Below are positions 1-7,563 of a stretch of DNA of 21,362 nt, in pieces. The notes beneath the pieces were generated by a model. The model was not told the origin of the DNA. It did not search any database and worked only from the letters and a program-made list of their open reading frames with translations. Position 1 is the stretch's first letter; each line of letters begins with the position of its first letter. Location of the stretch: positions 1 through 21,362 of the forward strand of contig DLSX01000078.1 in the NCBI GenBank assembly GCA_002500765.1, in the 5' to 3' direction. Position numbers and translations under genes: made by a program. The DNA is from Neorhizobium sp. UBA7851. GTDB lineage: Bacteria > Pseudomonadota > Alphaproteobacteria > Rhizobiales > Rhizobiaceae.

Positions 1-1104
1 GCTGCTCCCGAGGCAAGCGCGCCGACCCCGGCCGCACTTGTTCCGCAGACACCCGTGGCATCCGAGAATGCTGCCCCGGCTCCCGTGGAAACTGCCGCGC
101 CTGACGCAGCGACACCGCCAGTCGCCGAGCAACCGGTCAACGAATCCGCCGCGGTGGCACCGCAGGCAACCGATTCGGATGTCGTTGCAGAATCTCCGGC
201 GCAAGACCTGCCGGCGTCTCCGGTCGCACCTGTCGAACAGTCTTCGATCGTCGTTCCGGCCGGTATCGAGCCGCAGTCGATGGCCGATGCGGCGGCTGCA
301 GGTGATGCCAATGCGCTGTTTGAAATCGGCGCCCGCTTCAGCGACGGTCGTGGAGTTTCCGCCGATGCCGGTGAAGCTGCCAAGTGGTACAAGCTTGCGG
401 CCGACCGTGGTCTCGCTCCGGCGCAATATCGCATGGGCAACCTCCTGGAAAAGGGAACCGGCGTCGATCGCAATCTCGGCGAGGCGATTTCCTACTACCG
501 TCAGGCCGCGCAGGCGGGCAATGCCAGCGCCATGCATAATCTCGCGGTTCTCTTCGCTTCCGGTGCTGCCGGCCAGCCGGATTATGCGGCGGCCGTCGAA
601 TGGTTCCGCAGGGCCAGTGAACTCGGTGTTGCCGACAGCCAGTTCAACCTCGCCATCCTTTATGCCCGCGGCAACGGGGTGAAACAGGATCTCGAGGAAA
701 GCTACAAGTGGTTCGGCGTGGCCGCCAGGGGCGGCGATACGGATGCCGCGACGAAGCAGGAAGAAGTAGGCAAGGCGATGCGCAAGGAGCAGCTGGACAG
801 CGCCCGCGCCAAGCTGGATGCCTGGACCGCCAAGCCGCTCGACCCGAGGGCCAATACCGTCAACCTGCCGGACGAATGGGTTTCCGGCAAGAAGCTGACC
901 ACCGCTTCGATCGACATGACCAAGGCGATCCGCAACATCCAGGCCATTCTCAACAAGAACGGCTTCGATGCGGGCACGCCGGACGGCAAGATGGGCGCCA
1001 AGACGGTAGCCGCGATCAAGGCTTTCCAGAGCTCGATCGGCCAGCAGCCGACCGGCAAGGTGGATGATGCGATGGTACGCGAACTTCTGGCCCGCAACGG
1101 ATAA
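1..1104 (+). CDS. podJ: PodJ-like polarity factor, C-terminal part (Sel1 repeats plus peptidoglycan-binding domain); 5' end outside window
   Basis: The frame is open from base 1, so only the last 367 residues are present and the start lies upstream. The first ~80 visible residues are a low-complexity Ala/Pro/Val/Glu-rich stretch, like a disordered periplasmic linker. Then come about four Sel1-type TPR repeats (bases ~280-770; recurring patterns such as A..GDA.A.F.IG, KWYK.AAD.G, AQY.MG) and a C-terminal PG_binding_1 domain (~920-1100, with the DG.MG.KT..AIK.FQ signature). Sel1 repeats followed by a peptidoglycan-binding domain are the periplasmic end of PodJ, the polar organiser studied in Caulobacter, Agrobacterium and Sinorhizobium. 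The cytoplasmic coiled coils and membrane segment that would prove the identity are off the window, so another Sel1/peptidoglycan-binding protein remains possible. A terminator follows directly. Confidence 0.75.
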   Translation, partial: AAPEASAPTPAALVPQTPVASENAAPAPVETAAPDAATPPVAEQPVNESAAVAPQATDSDVVAESPAQDLPASPVAPVEQSSIVVPAGIEPQSMADAAAAGDANALFEIGARFSDGRGVSADAGEAAKWYKLAADRGLAPAQYRMGNLLEKGTGVDRNLGEAISYYRQAAQAGNASAMHNLAVLFASGAAGQPDYAAAVEWFRRASELGVADSQFNLAILYARGNGVKQDLEESYKWFGVAARGGDTDAATKQEEVGKAMRKEQLDSARAKLDAWTAKPLDPRANTVNLPDEWVSGKKLTTASIDMTKAIRNIQAILNKNGFDAGTPDGKMGAKTVAAIKAFQSSIGQQPTGKVDDAMVRELLARNG

Positions 1105-1113
1105 GCTCCAGTC

Positions 1114-1159
1114 GCCGGCCGGCAAGACGATCCGTTCGTCTTCCCGGTCGGCTTTTTTT
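1114..1159 (+). terminator. Strong Rho-independent terminator of the podJ-like gene
   Basis: A long hairpin begins 10 bases after the TAA stop. The inner stem is AAGACGA (1124-1130) paired with TCGTCTT (1136-1142) around a 5-base loop. After one C-C mismatch an outer GC-rich stem continues (1114-1122 with 1144-1152, nine pairs including one G-T). Seven T residues follow at 1153-1159. This is a textbook intrinsic terminator and separates the podJ-like gene from the genes downstream. Confidence 0.9.
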
Positions 1160-1448
1160 GGGGCCGGAGGCATTCCGGCACCGCGCCATCAATCACGACT
1201 AAACCGACCGGGTTTAGGGTGACGCGGCATATTCGCCACGCTGCGAAGAAAAGGGCTAAATCAAGGGCTTGCGGTACTCTAACGCGGGGTTGCGGGTTTG
1301 ACACCCGACACCTTGCACAGGCATGTGGATCAGACATCTTCATGCCTTGTTCACCCGGCATGTGAGACACTTTCCCACCACCTCATCAGACAAGCGACCA
1401 TTCGCCTGCCGGATGCGGTCGTTCTGTATCGCCTTGTCGGGGTCAACC
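1160..1448. other. Intergenic region with a 7-bp dyad and a possible promoter element; no gene seen
   Basis: No convincing coding frame lies between the terminator and the TSUP gene. Two items stand out. One is a perfect dyad, CTAAACC (1199-1205) and GGTTTAG (1211-1217) with a 5-base loop, with no T-run after it, so it could be an operator or part of a repeat. The other is a consensus-like -35 hexamer TTGACA at 1298-1303, but the bases 17 nt further on are a poor -10. Promoter activity for the downstream pair is therefore only a suggestion. Confidence 0.4.
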
Positions 1449-2375
1449 GTGACGATCTACCTGCCCATAGCAGAGCTTTCGGTGAATATTTTCATCATCC
1501 TCGGCATGGGTGCGGCTGTCGGCTTCCTGTCCGGCATGTTCGGCGTCGGCGGCGGGTTTCTGATCACGCCGCTTCTGATCTTCTACAACATCCCGCCCGT
1601 CGTGGCGGTGGCGACCGGCGCAAACCAGGTGGTTGCGTCCTCGGTTTCAGGCGCGATCACCCATTTTCGGCGCGGTACGCTGGACATGAAGCTCGGCACC
1701 GTGCTGCTTGTCGGAGGTCTCGTCGGGGCGACGGTCGGCGTGTGGATCTTCTCCTGGCTGAGAAGCATCGGCCAGCTCGACCTGTTCATCTCGCTGCTCT
1801 ACGTCGTGCTTCTGACGACGATCGGCGTGCTGATGCTGCAGGAAAGCCTCAGGGCCATGCGCAAGGCGAAGCTGAACCAGCCGCTGCCTCTGAAGCGTCC
1901 CGGTCAGCACAACTGGGTGCATCGGCTGCCGCTCAAGATGCGGTTCAAGAAATCGAAGATCTATCTTTCGGCCATTCCGGTTGTGACGCTCGGTTTCCTG
2001 ATCGGCATCCTCACCTCGATCATGGGTGTCGGCGGCGGGTTCATCATGGTGCCGGCGATGATCTATCTCTTGCGCATCCCGACCAATGTCGTCGTCGGGA
2101 CGTCGCTGTTCCAGATCATCTTCGTTACCGCCTATACGACCATGGTGCAGGCGGCGACCAACTATTCCGTCGATATCGTGCTGGCCTTCATCCTGATGGT
2201 GGCGGGCGTCATCGGCGCGCAATACGGCGTGCGCGTCGGGCAGAAGCTGCGCGGCGAACAGCTGCGCGCGCTGCTCGCGCTGCTGGTTCTGGCGGTCGGC
2301 ATCCGTCTGGCCGTCGGCCTGTTCATCCGGCCGCAGGATCTCTATTCGGTCGCAGTCGGAGGTATCGGTTACTGA
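1449..2375 (+). CDS. TSUP (TauE/SafE, DUF81) family membrane anion transporter
   Basis: Predicted 308-residue polytopic inner-membrane protein. It shows the two-fold repeat of the TSUP family: the glycine motif GMFGVGGGF near the N-terminus is echoed by SIMGVGGGF in the second half, each starting a set of hydrophobic helices. TSUP members move sulfite, sulfoacetate or other small organosulfur anions, but the substrate cannot be read from sequence. I chose GTG at 1449 because a GGGG-containing ribosome site (1438-1442) precedes it and the residues that follow lead straight into the first helix. An ATG at 1323 would add a poorly hydrophobic leader. The stop overlaps the next gene's start by one base (TGATG), which implies translational coupling to the TIGR02186 protein. 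Confidence 0.88.
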   Translation: MTIYLPIAELSVNIFIILGMGAAVGFLSGMFGVGGGFLITPLLIFYNIPPVVAVATGANQVVASSVSGAITHFRRGTLDMKLGTVLLVGGLVGATVGVWIFSWLRSIGQLDLFISLLYVVLLTTIGVLMLQESLRAMRKAKLNQPLPLKRPGQHNWVHRLPLKMRFKKSKIYLSAIPVVTLGFLIGILTSIMGVGGGFIMVPAMIYLLRIPTNVVVGTSLFQIIFVTAYTTMVQAATNYSVDIVLAFILMVAGVIGAQYGVRVGQKLRGEQLRALLALLVLAVGIRLAVGLFIRPQDLYSVAVGGIGY

Positions 2376-3175
2376 TGATTTCCCGCCTCGTCCTTTTTCT
2401 CTCTCTCCTGCTGATCCCTGCGACCCACGGGTTTGCGCAGATACCGATGGGCGAAGCCTCGAGCGTGAAGGAAGGGCTCGACATCGGCGTTTCGACCAAC
2501 GAAATCGCCATCACCTCGGATTTCCGTGGCGCCGATCTGACCGTATTCGGGGCGATGACCAATGCCGACGACCTGCTCTTGGCGATCGGCAATTACGACA
2601 TCATCGTCACGCTGGAAGGCCCGCGCGACTATGCCACCGTTCGCAAGAAGGAACGTATCTTCGGCGTCTGGGTGAATACGGATTCGATGATATTCGAGCA
2701 GGTGCCGGAAAGTTATTCGATCGCCAGCACGCGGCAGCTCGACGATCCGACGCAATTGCCGCCGATCAATACGGCGGGTGTGGGCATCGAGCATCTCTCG
2801 CTCAACCCGATCGGCTATATCCGCGATGTCGGAGAGCTTTCCGATTTCCGCGAGGCTTACCGGCGGCTGAAGCTTGCCGGAGGGCTTTACCAGAAGGAAG
2901 CGAGCGGCGTTCGCTTCGTCTCCTCCAGCCTGTTTCGCGCTTCACTGAGATTGCCGGCGAATGTGCCCGATGGGGTGCATATCGTGCGCGCCTATCTGTT
3001 CAAGAGCGGCACGCTTCTGACCCAGCGCGAAATTCCGCTCAGGGTGGTCAAGACCGGCCTCGAACAGGCGATCACCGACACCGCGCACAACCAGCCATTC
3101 GCTTACGGCCTGCTCTGCGTGCTGATCGCGCTTGTTACCGGCTGGGGCGCCAGTGTCGTCTTCCGCAAGGATTGA
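2375..3175 (+). CDS. TIGR02186 family membrane-anchored periplasmic protein
   Basis: Predicted 266 residues with an N-terminal signal peptide (MISRLVLFLSLLLIPATHGFA then QIP), a long extracytoplasmic domain and one C-terminal transmembrane helix (around FAYGLLCVLIALVTGWGASV) ending in a short FRKD tail. This layout and the internal sequence match the TIGR02186 family, which is uncharacterised and, as I recall, is usually found beside a TSUP exporter in alphaproteobacteria. The ATG overlaps the TSUP stop by one base, so the two are probably made together. A role as a periplasmic accessory subunit of the exporter is inference. Reading further upstream in this frame only crosses the TSUP gene. 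Confidence 0.85.
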   Translation: MISRLVLFLSLLLIPATHGFAQIPMGEASSVKEGLDIGVSTNEIAITSDFRGADLTVFGAMTNADDLLLAIGNYDIIVTLEGPRDYATVRKKERIFGVWVNTDSMIFEQVPESYSIASTRQLDDPTQLPPINTAGVGIEHLSLNPIGYIRDVGELSDFREAYRRLKLAGGLYQKEASGVRFVSSSLFRASLRLPANVPDGVHIVRAYLFKSGTLLTQREIPLRVVKTGLEQAITDTAHNQPFAYGLLCVLIALVTGWGASVVFRKD

Positions 3176-3259
3176 TCATTGCCGATCACCTATCCGCGCC
3201 TTTGCTTAGGCAATCCGTACTCTAGTTAGCGACCATTGTCGCAACCCAGACTGCCCAAG

Positions 3260-5062
3260 ATGTTGAAACCCATTCTCGACCGCCTGTCCGACCGATTGCC
3301 CGATTGGCGTCACCTGCTTCATCCCGCGCAATTGCGAGTGCTGATCCGGCGCAGCGAATTCGGCCTGATCGCTATGGCGGCAGTGGTGGGCGTGCTCGCC
3401 GGCCTTGCGGTGGCGGCGATGAGCTTCATCGCGCACGAGATCCAGGTGCTGATCTTCAAGATCGGTCCGGACGAGAGGCTGAGTGCTGCGACTAACCTCG
3501 ACCCGATGGTGGTGCTCTGGGCACCGGCGGTGGGCGGCGTGCTGATGGGGATCCTGTTCCTGATCCTGAAGAAGTGGCGCAAGAAGCCGATGGTCGACCC
3601 GATCGAGGCCAACGCGCTGCATGGCGGGCGACTGTCCTTGACCGACAGTATCGTGGTTGCCGTGCAGAACCTGATCTCCAACGGGTTCGGCGCGTCTATC
3701 GGGCTGGAGGCCGGCTACACGCAGCTCTCTTCCGGCATCGCCTCGAAGGTCGGCCTGCTTCTGCAGTTGCGCCGCTCCGACATGCGTATTCTCGTCGGCT
3801 GCGGTGCGGCGGGGGCGATCGCATCGGCCTTCAATGCGCCGCTGACGGGGTCGTTCTACGCCTTCGAGCTGATCATCGGCACCTATACGATCGTCAGCCT
3901 TGCGCCTGTCGTGGTCGCGGCACTCTCCGCGACTTTCGTGACGCGGCTTTTCGTCGGCGACGAATTCATGATCGATATCGGCGAGATCGGCACAGTGGTT
4001 CCTGCCGATTATCTGCCGGCGGTCGTGCTCGGCGTGCTCTGCGCCGGTGGCGGCATCCTGCTGATGAAGGGTGTTTCACAGGTCGAGGAACAGGCGCGCA
4101 AAAGCTCGATCTCGCCGGTCTTTCGCCCGGCACTCGGAGGACTGATCGTCGGACTGCTGGCGCTGATCGATTTTCGGGTGCTTTCGGCGGGACATGGCGC
4201 GCTGCATGAGAGCCTCAACCAGCATATGGCGATCGGGGCGGTGATCGGCCTGCTGCTGCTCAAGTCGGTTGCTTCGGCAATCACCATCGGCGCCGGCTTC
4301 CGCGGCGGCCTGTTCTTCGCCTCACTGTTTTTGGGCGCGCTGCTCGGCAAGCTGTTTGCCTATTCGACCCCGTTTCTGTTTGCCCATGCGACGCTGACGC
4401 CGGTGATCTATGCGGTGGTCGGCATGAGCGCGATGGCGGTGGCGGTGATCGGCGGACCATTGACGATGACGTTCCTGGCGCTGGAAGTGACCGGCGACTT
4501 TCCGATCACGGCGCTTGCGCTTGCCGCCGTCATCACTTCCTCGGTCGTGACGCGGACCAGCTTCGGCTACTCGTTTGCGACATGGCGTTTTCACCTGCGC
4601 GGCGAAGGCATCAGGAGCGCCCACGACATCGGCTGGATCCGCAACCTGACGGTCGACAAGCTGATGCGTTCCGACGTCAAGACCGCACAGGCCGGCATGA
4701 CGCTCGATGAGTTTCGCAAGGATTTTCCGATCGGTTCGACGCAGCGGGTTATCGTGATCGACGAGAGCGAAAAATATGTCGGCATCATCCTGACGCCGGA
4801 AGTCTATGCGGCACCGACGGAAGGCGGCGAGGAGAAGCCGGAGCTTTCCTCCTTCATTCGCTACAGGAACGACGTGCTTCTCAGAAGCATGAACGCCAAG
4901 CAGGCGGCGGCGATGTTCGACCGGACGGAGGCGGAAGCGCTTGCCGTGGTCAACAACCAGATCGAGCGCAAGGTGGTGGGGCAGCTTTCGGAAAGCCATA
5001 CGCTGAGGCGCTACACGGAAGAACTGGATCGCCGTCGGCGCGAAATTTCCGGCGAGATCTAA
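3260..5062 (+). CDS. CLC-family chloride channel/transporter with C-terminal CBS region
   Basis: About 600 residues. Residues ~35-450 form the CLC membrane domain; AFNAPLTGSFYAFEL matches the conserved CLC helix (AFNAPLAGILFIIEE in E. coli ClcA) and GAGFRGGLFFASLFLGA matches the GGxFxP segment. Residues ~480-590 are hydrophilic and look like a CBS pair (LMRSDV..., RVIVIDESEKYVGII, ...ALAVVNNQ...VVGQLSE). The gating glutamate of GREGP appears conserved as Glu150 in GLEAG. The GSGIP filter motif is replaced by ALHGG, and the position of ClcA's internal proton glutamate (E203) is Leu. The start is uncertain: ATG at 3260 is conventional, TTG at 3236 would add eight residues, and neither has a clear ribosome site. 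Ion selectivity and channel versus exchanger mode are not proven. Confidence 0.85.
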   Translation: MLKPILDRLSDRLPDWRHLLHPAQLRVLIRRSEFGLIAMAAVVGVLAGLAVAAMSFIAHEIQVLIFKIGPDERLSAATNLDPMVVLWAPAVGGVLMGILFLILKKWRKKPMVDPIEANALHGGRLSLTDSIVVAVQNLISNGFGASIGLEAGYTQLSSGIASKVGLLLQLRRSDMRILVGCGAAGAIASAFNAPLTGSFYAFELIIGTYTIVSLAPVVVAALSATFVTRLFVGDEFMIDIGEIGTVVPADYLPAVVLGVLCAGGGILLMKGVSQVEEQARKSSISPVFRPALGGLIVGLLALIDFRVLSAGHGALHESLNQHMAIGAVIGLLLLKSVASAITIGAGFRGGLFFASLFLGALLGKLFAYSTPFLFAHATLTPVIYAVVGMSAMAVAVIGGPLTMTFLALEVTGDFPITALALAAVITSSVVTRTSFGYSFATWRFHLRGEGIRSAHDIGWIRNLTVDKLMRSDVKTAQAGMTLDEFRKDFPIGSTQRVIVIDESEKYVGIILTPEVYAAPTEGGEEKPELSSFIRYRNDVLLRSMNAKQAAAMFDRTEAEALAVVNNQIERKVVGQLSESHTLRRYTEELDRRRREISGEI

Positions 5063-5076
5063 AGGGCGAGAGAGGA

Positions 5077-5098
5077 GGCAGAGATTTAGATCCCTGCC
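5077..5098. terminator. Possible bidirectional hairpin between convergent genes
   Basis: The 47-base gap between the CLC gene and the convergent DUF4394 gene holds an imperfect hairpin. GGCAG (5077-5081) pairs with CTGCC (5094-5098), and after an A-C mismatch GAT pairs with ATC around a TTAG loop. There is no T-run on either side, so it would be a weak or factor-assisted terminator at best. Confidence 0.35.
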
Positions 5099-5109
5099 CC
5101 ACTGCCGAA

Positions 5110-5898
5110 TTACATCGCGGGAAGGATGGCGATGTCGCGCACTTCGTTGTCGATACCCGTGATGGCACCGACCTCGGTTGCCGCGCCGGTTTCCAGATCG
5201 ACGGTGTATAGCATCTTGCCGGCTGCCAGATATGCGGTGTTTTTGCCGCCCTCCTCGCCCTGGATGTCAAAGGCGTAGGTTGCCGGCATTTCCTTGATGC
5301 CGAGCTTGCCGATCGCCTTCAGCGTGCCGTCATTCGGCTTGGTCTGCTGGATCAGTGCGCCGATCGTGGCATCGATGTTGTACATCGCGGTCTTTTCCGG
5401 CTTGCCGATGGAATTGGTATAGGCGGCGGCAACGATGTTCGGCGTCTCGCCCTTGTGCATGTCGCCATCTTCAAAAGCCAGAACGCCATCGACCGTGACG
5501 GCGCCGGTATCGGGGTGGACGCGGTGATTGGTGGTACCGCTCATGAAGCGCAGGCGGTCGGCCATCGGGTTGAAGTCGACGACGACCGGGGCTTCCGTCA
5601 TGGTCAGCATCTTGTCCATCTTGGCGACTTCGGTAGCGGCACCGGTTTCGAGATTGATCGAAACGATCGCGTGCTCCGGCGTTACGCCGATCACGGTCTT
5701 GTTGCCGGGACGGTAATCGATGCCGACCAGCTTATCCACGCCGGTGACGTCCATCGTCTTTGTCACTTCGGGTTTTGCGGTGTCGAACATGACGAGCGTC
5801 CTGTCGCCGGTGAGGCCGAGGACGGGGGCGGCGAAGGCGGCGGCCGCCGAGGCGACGAGCACGGTGGATGCGACGAGTGCGGTACGAGCGATGGTCAT
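5110..5898 (-). CDS. Secreted DUF4394 domain protein
   Basis: Predicted 262 residues with a clear signal peptide (MTIARTALVASTVLVASAAAAFA then APV). The mature part has repeating strand-rich units typical of the DUF4394 family (LGLTGDRTLVMFDTAKP, LVGIDYRPGN, VDFNPMADRLRFMS, HRVHPDTGAVTVDG, YTNS.G..TAMYNIDA), suggesting a beta-propeller-like periplasmic or exported protein of unknown function. ATG at 5898 is preceded on the minus strand by a good GGGAGAAG ribosome site. An upstream extension of 27 residues would be hydrophilic and lacks that site. It is divergent from an ECF sigma factor and has a promoter-like motif in the gap that matches one facing the sigma gene, so it is a likely target of that sigma factor. 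Confidence 0.85.
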   Translation of the reverse strand: MTIARTALVASTVLVASAAAAFAAPVLGLTGDRTLVMFDTAKPEVTKTMDVTGVDKLVGIDYRPGNKTVIGVTPEHAIVSINLETGAATEVAKMDKMLTMTEAPVVVDFNPMADRLRFMSGTTNHRVHPDTGAVTVDGVLAFEDGDMHKGETPNIVAAAYTNSIGKPEKTAMYNIDATIGALIQQTKPNDGTLKAIGKLGIKEMPATYAFDIQGEEGGKNTAYLAAGKMLYTVDLETGAATEVGAITGIDNEVRDIAILPAM

Positions 5899-5972
5899 AT
5901 GTCTTCTCCCGTTGTGTTTCCAGAATCGGAAAGAGCGTTCAGGCAAGCGGCCCGCGAAGCACTCTCGAAAGA

Positions 5973-6001
5973 CAGACACATGGACGGGTGCGTTTGGATG
6001 C
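5973..6001 (-). promoter_or_regulatory. Candidate ECF promoter for the DUF4394 gene
   Basis: Reading the minus strand, GCATCC (6001-5996) is followed 17 bases later by TGTCTG (5978-5973), about 75 bases before the DUF4394 start. The same two elements occur on the plus strand facing the sigma gene (GCATCC-N16-TGTCTT). A shared -35/-10 pair in both directions beside an ECF sigma gene is the usual autoregulation pattern. This is inferred from two copies only. Confidence 0.45.
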
Positions 6002-6027
6002 AGCGCTCAAAAATATTTATTCGTCTC

Positions 6028-6055
6028 GCATCCATTCCCTCATCCGCCGTGTCTT
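6028..6055 (+). promoter_or_regulatory. Candidate autoregulatory ECF promoter for the sigma/anti-sigma operon
   Basis: GCATCC (6028-6033), then 16 bases, then TGTCTT (6050-6055). It lies 52 bases before the proposed sigma ATG at 6108 and 130 before the alternative GTG at 6186. It matches the divergent motif at 6001-5973 in both boxes, with spacing differing by one base. Confidence 0.45.
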
Positions 6056-6107
6056 CCATATGCGGCTTAAGAGATGCTGCGGGAAATCTCAAAGACTGGA
6101 CGAGTGC

Positions 6108-6737
6108 ATGTCCGCCGTGGCAACAGCAGAATCAGAACATTCGCAAATCAGCGAGTATTCCGGGAGAGAGGACGGCCTGACCTTGGTGACAGACCAATCG
6201 ACGGATCTCGACGCGGCGCTTGTCGCCTGCGCCAAAGGCGATCGCAACGGGTTACGTCGGATCTTCGACCATGAGGCCGGCAGGCTGGTGGCAGTGGCAC
6301 AGCGGATCGTCAGGCGGCGCGACCTCGCCGAAGAGGTGGTGCAGGAGGCCTTCATCCGCATCTGGACCCATGCGCATCAATATGCTCCGGAGCGCGGATC
6401 GGCACGCGGCTGGATTTACGCGATCGTGCGCAACCGGGCGCTCAATATGCTCAGAGACGGCAGCCGGGAAGATCTGGTTGCAGAAGACCGGCTCGAGACG
6501 CTGCAGGACAGCGAACAGCTGGAGCAGATCATGGCCGCCTGGCACAGGCTCGACCACAACAGCCGGCTGAAGGAATGTCTGGGCCGTCTCGACGAGACCA
6601 AACGGCGCGGCATATTGATGGCCTATGTCGGCGGTTATACGCACGGTGAAATCGCGGGGCGCCTGAGCCTTCCGCTCGGCACCGCAAAGTCCTGGATAAG
6701 GCGCGGGCTCCTGACATTGCGGGAGTGCATGGCATGA
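6108..6737 (+). CDS. ECF RNA polymerase sigma factor (SigK/RpoE-like)
   Basis: A sigma-70 family protein with only regions 2 and 4. Region 2 runs through FDHEAGRLVAVAQRIV, DLAEEVVQEAFIRIW and RGSARGWIYAIVRNRALNMLR; region 4 is the HTH GGYTHGEIAGRLSLPLGTAKSWIRRGLLTLRECM. It would redirect RNA polymerase to a stress regulon, held in check by the membrane anti-sigma factor encoded next. The two genes overlap by four bases (ATGA), so they are translationally coupled. ATG at 6108 gives 209 residues. A GTG at 6186 (VTDQSTDLD...) would trim a 26-residue polar leader and is equally plausible because the conserved region begins just after it. No C-terminal SnoaL-like extension is present. Confidence 0.9.
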   Translation: MSAVATAESEHSQISEYSGREDGLTLVTDQSTDLDAALVACAKGDRNGLRRIFDHEAGRLVAVAQRIVRRRDLAEEVVQEAFIRIWTHAHQYAPERGSARGWIYAIVRNRALNMLRDGSREDLVAEDRLETLQDSEQLEQIMAAWHRLDHNSRLKECLGRLDETKRRGILMAYVGGYTHGEIAGRLSLPLGTAKSWIRRGLLTLRECMA

Positions 6738-7459
6738 AGTTCAGCCCGGAGAATTTCCCCCATATCGCGGACGAATATGTGCTCGGCCTGCTTGGCGAGG
6801 CAGACATGGCCGAGGTGGAAAACGAGATCGAGCGCAATGCGGCATTGGCTACCGCAGTTGCGGAGGCACGGGAGCAGTTTCTACCGCTGGACACCAATGT
6901 CGATCCCGCCGCAGTGTCTCCCGTGCTCTGGGAAGCCATCGCCACCAGGCTTCCGGAACAGGCGCCGAAAGAGGCGCCCTCCATCGCCTCGGTTTCGCCG
7001 AGGGTTCCGATGGCTGGAAACGACAATCCGCGTTCCGGCTGGCGGGCGACCGCCATTTCGGCGATTGCCGCATCGCTGATCCTTGCCGTCGGGCTGGTGT
7101 GGAGCGTGACGCGAACGGTCGAACCGCTGGTGGTGGCGGTGCTTCTCAACGAGGCGGGCGAGGTGCAGGCGGTGGTCGAGGATTTCGGCAACGATACGGC
7201 CAGCATCAGGTTGCTGACGGATTTTGCGGTGCCCGAGGACAAGACGATGCAGGTGTGGACGCTTCCTTCCCGCGAGATGGGGCCGATGTCGCTCGGCCTG
7301 TTGGAGGATGCCCATTCGGCAAGACTGAGCGGATCGGCGCTACCCAGGCCGCAGGATGCGCAGCTTTACGAAATCACGCTGGAACAGGCCGGCGGCTCGC
7401 CGACCGGGCGTCCGACAGGGCCGATCCTCGCCAAGGGGTTTGCCAAGCTGGCGCGCTGA
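6734..7459 (+). CDS. RskA-like transmembrane anti-sigma factor
   Basis: Predicted 241 residues. The N-terminal ~50 residues carry the RskA-type anti-sigma helix region (IADEYVLGLLGEADMAEVENEIERN) and have no zinc-binding HxxxCxxC, so this is the zinc-free class. One transmembrane helix spans ~105-126 (ATAISAIAASLILAVGLVWSV). The ~115-residue extracytoplasmic domain resembles the RskA C-terminal domain (KTMQVWTLP, MGPMSLGLLE, YEITLEQAGGSPTGRPTGPILAKG). ATG at 6734 overlaps the sigma stop, and a GTG three codons earlier is possible. By analogy with RskA it should bind the sigma factor at the membrane and release it on an envelope signal; the signal is unknown here. Confidence 0.9.
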   Translation: MKFSPENFPHIADEYVLGLLGEADMAEVENEIERNAALATAVAEAREQFLPLDTNVDPAAVSPVLWEAIATRLPEQAPKEAPSIASVSPRVPMAGNDNPRSGWRATAISAIAASLILAVGLVWSVTRTVEPLVVAVLLNEAGEVQAVVEDFGNDTASIRLLTDFAVPEDKTMQVWTLPSREMGPMSLGLLEDAHSARLSGSALPRPQDAQLYEITLEQAGGSPTGRPTGPILAKGFAKLAR

Positions 7460-7563
7460 CAGCATCCGTTGGAGGTCGTGCAACCCCTGCCTTGGGATAA
7501 TTGCGCATCGGGCTTCCTCGACTATTCTCCGCCTCACGGAGGGGTCTAACGGGGGAGGATCTG

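Noticed and set aside
1298..2374. A long upstream extension of the TIGR02186 reading frame
   Set aside because: It overlaps the TSUP gene in another frame, is Arg/His-rich and not hydrophobic; the ATG at 2375 begins a clean signal peptide.
4322..4999. A 225-codon minus-strand frame opposite the CLC gene
   Set aside because: His/Arg/Asp-rich shadow composition and fully inside a membrane-protein gene with clear homology.
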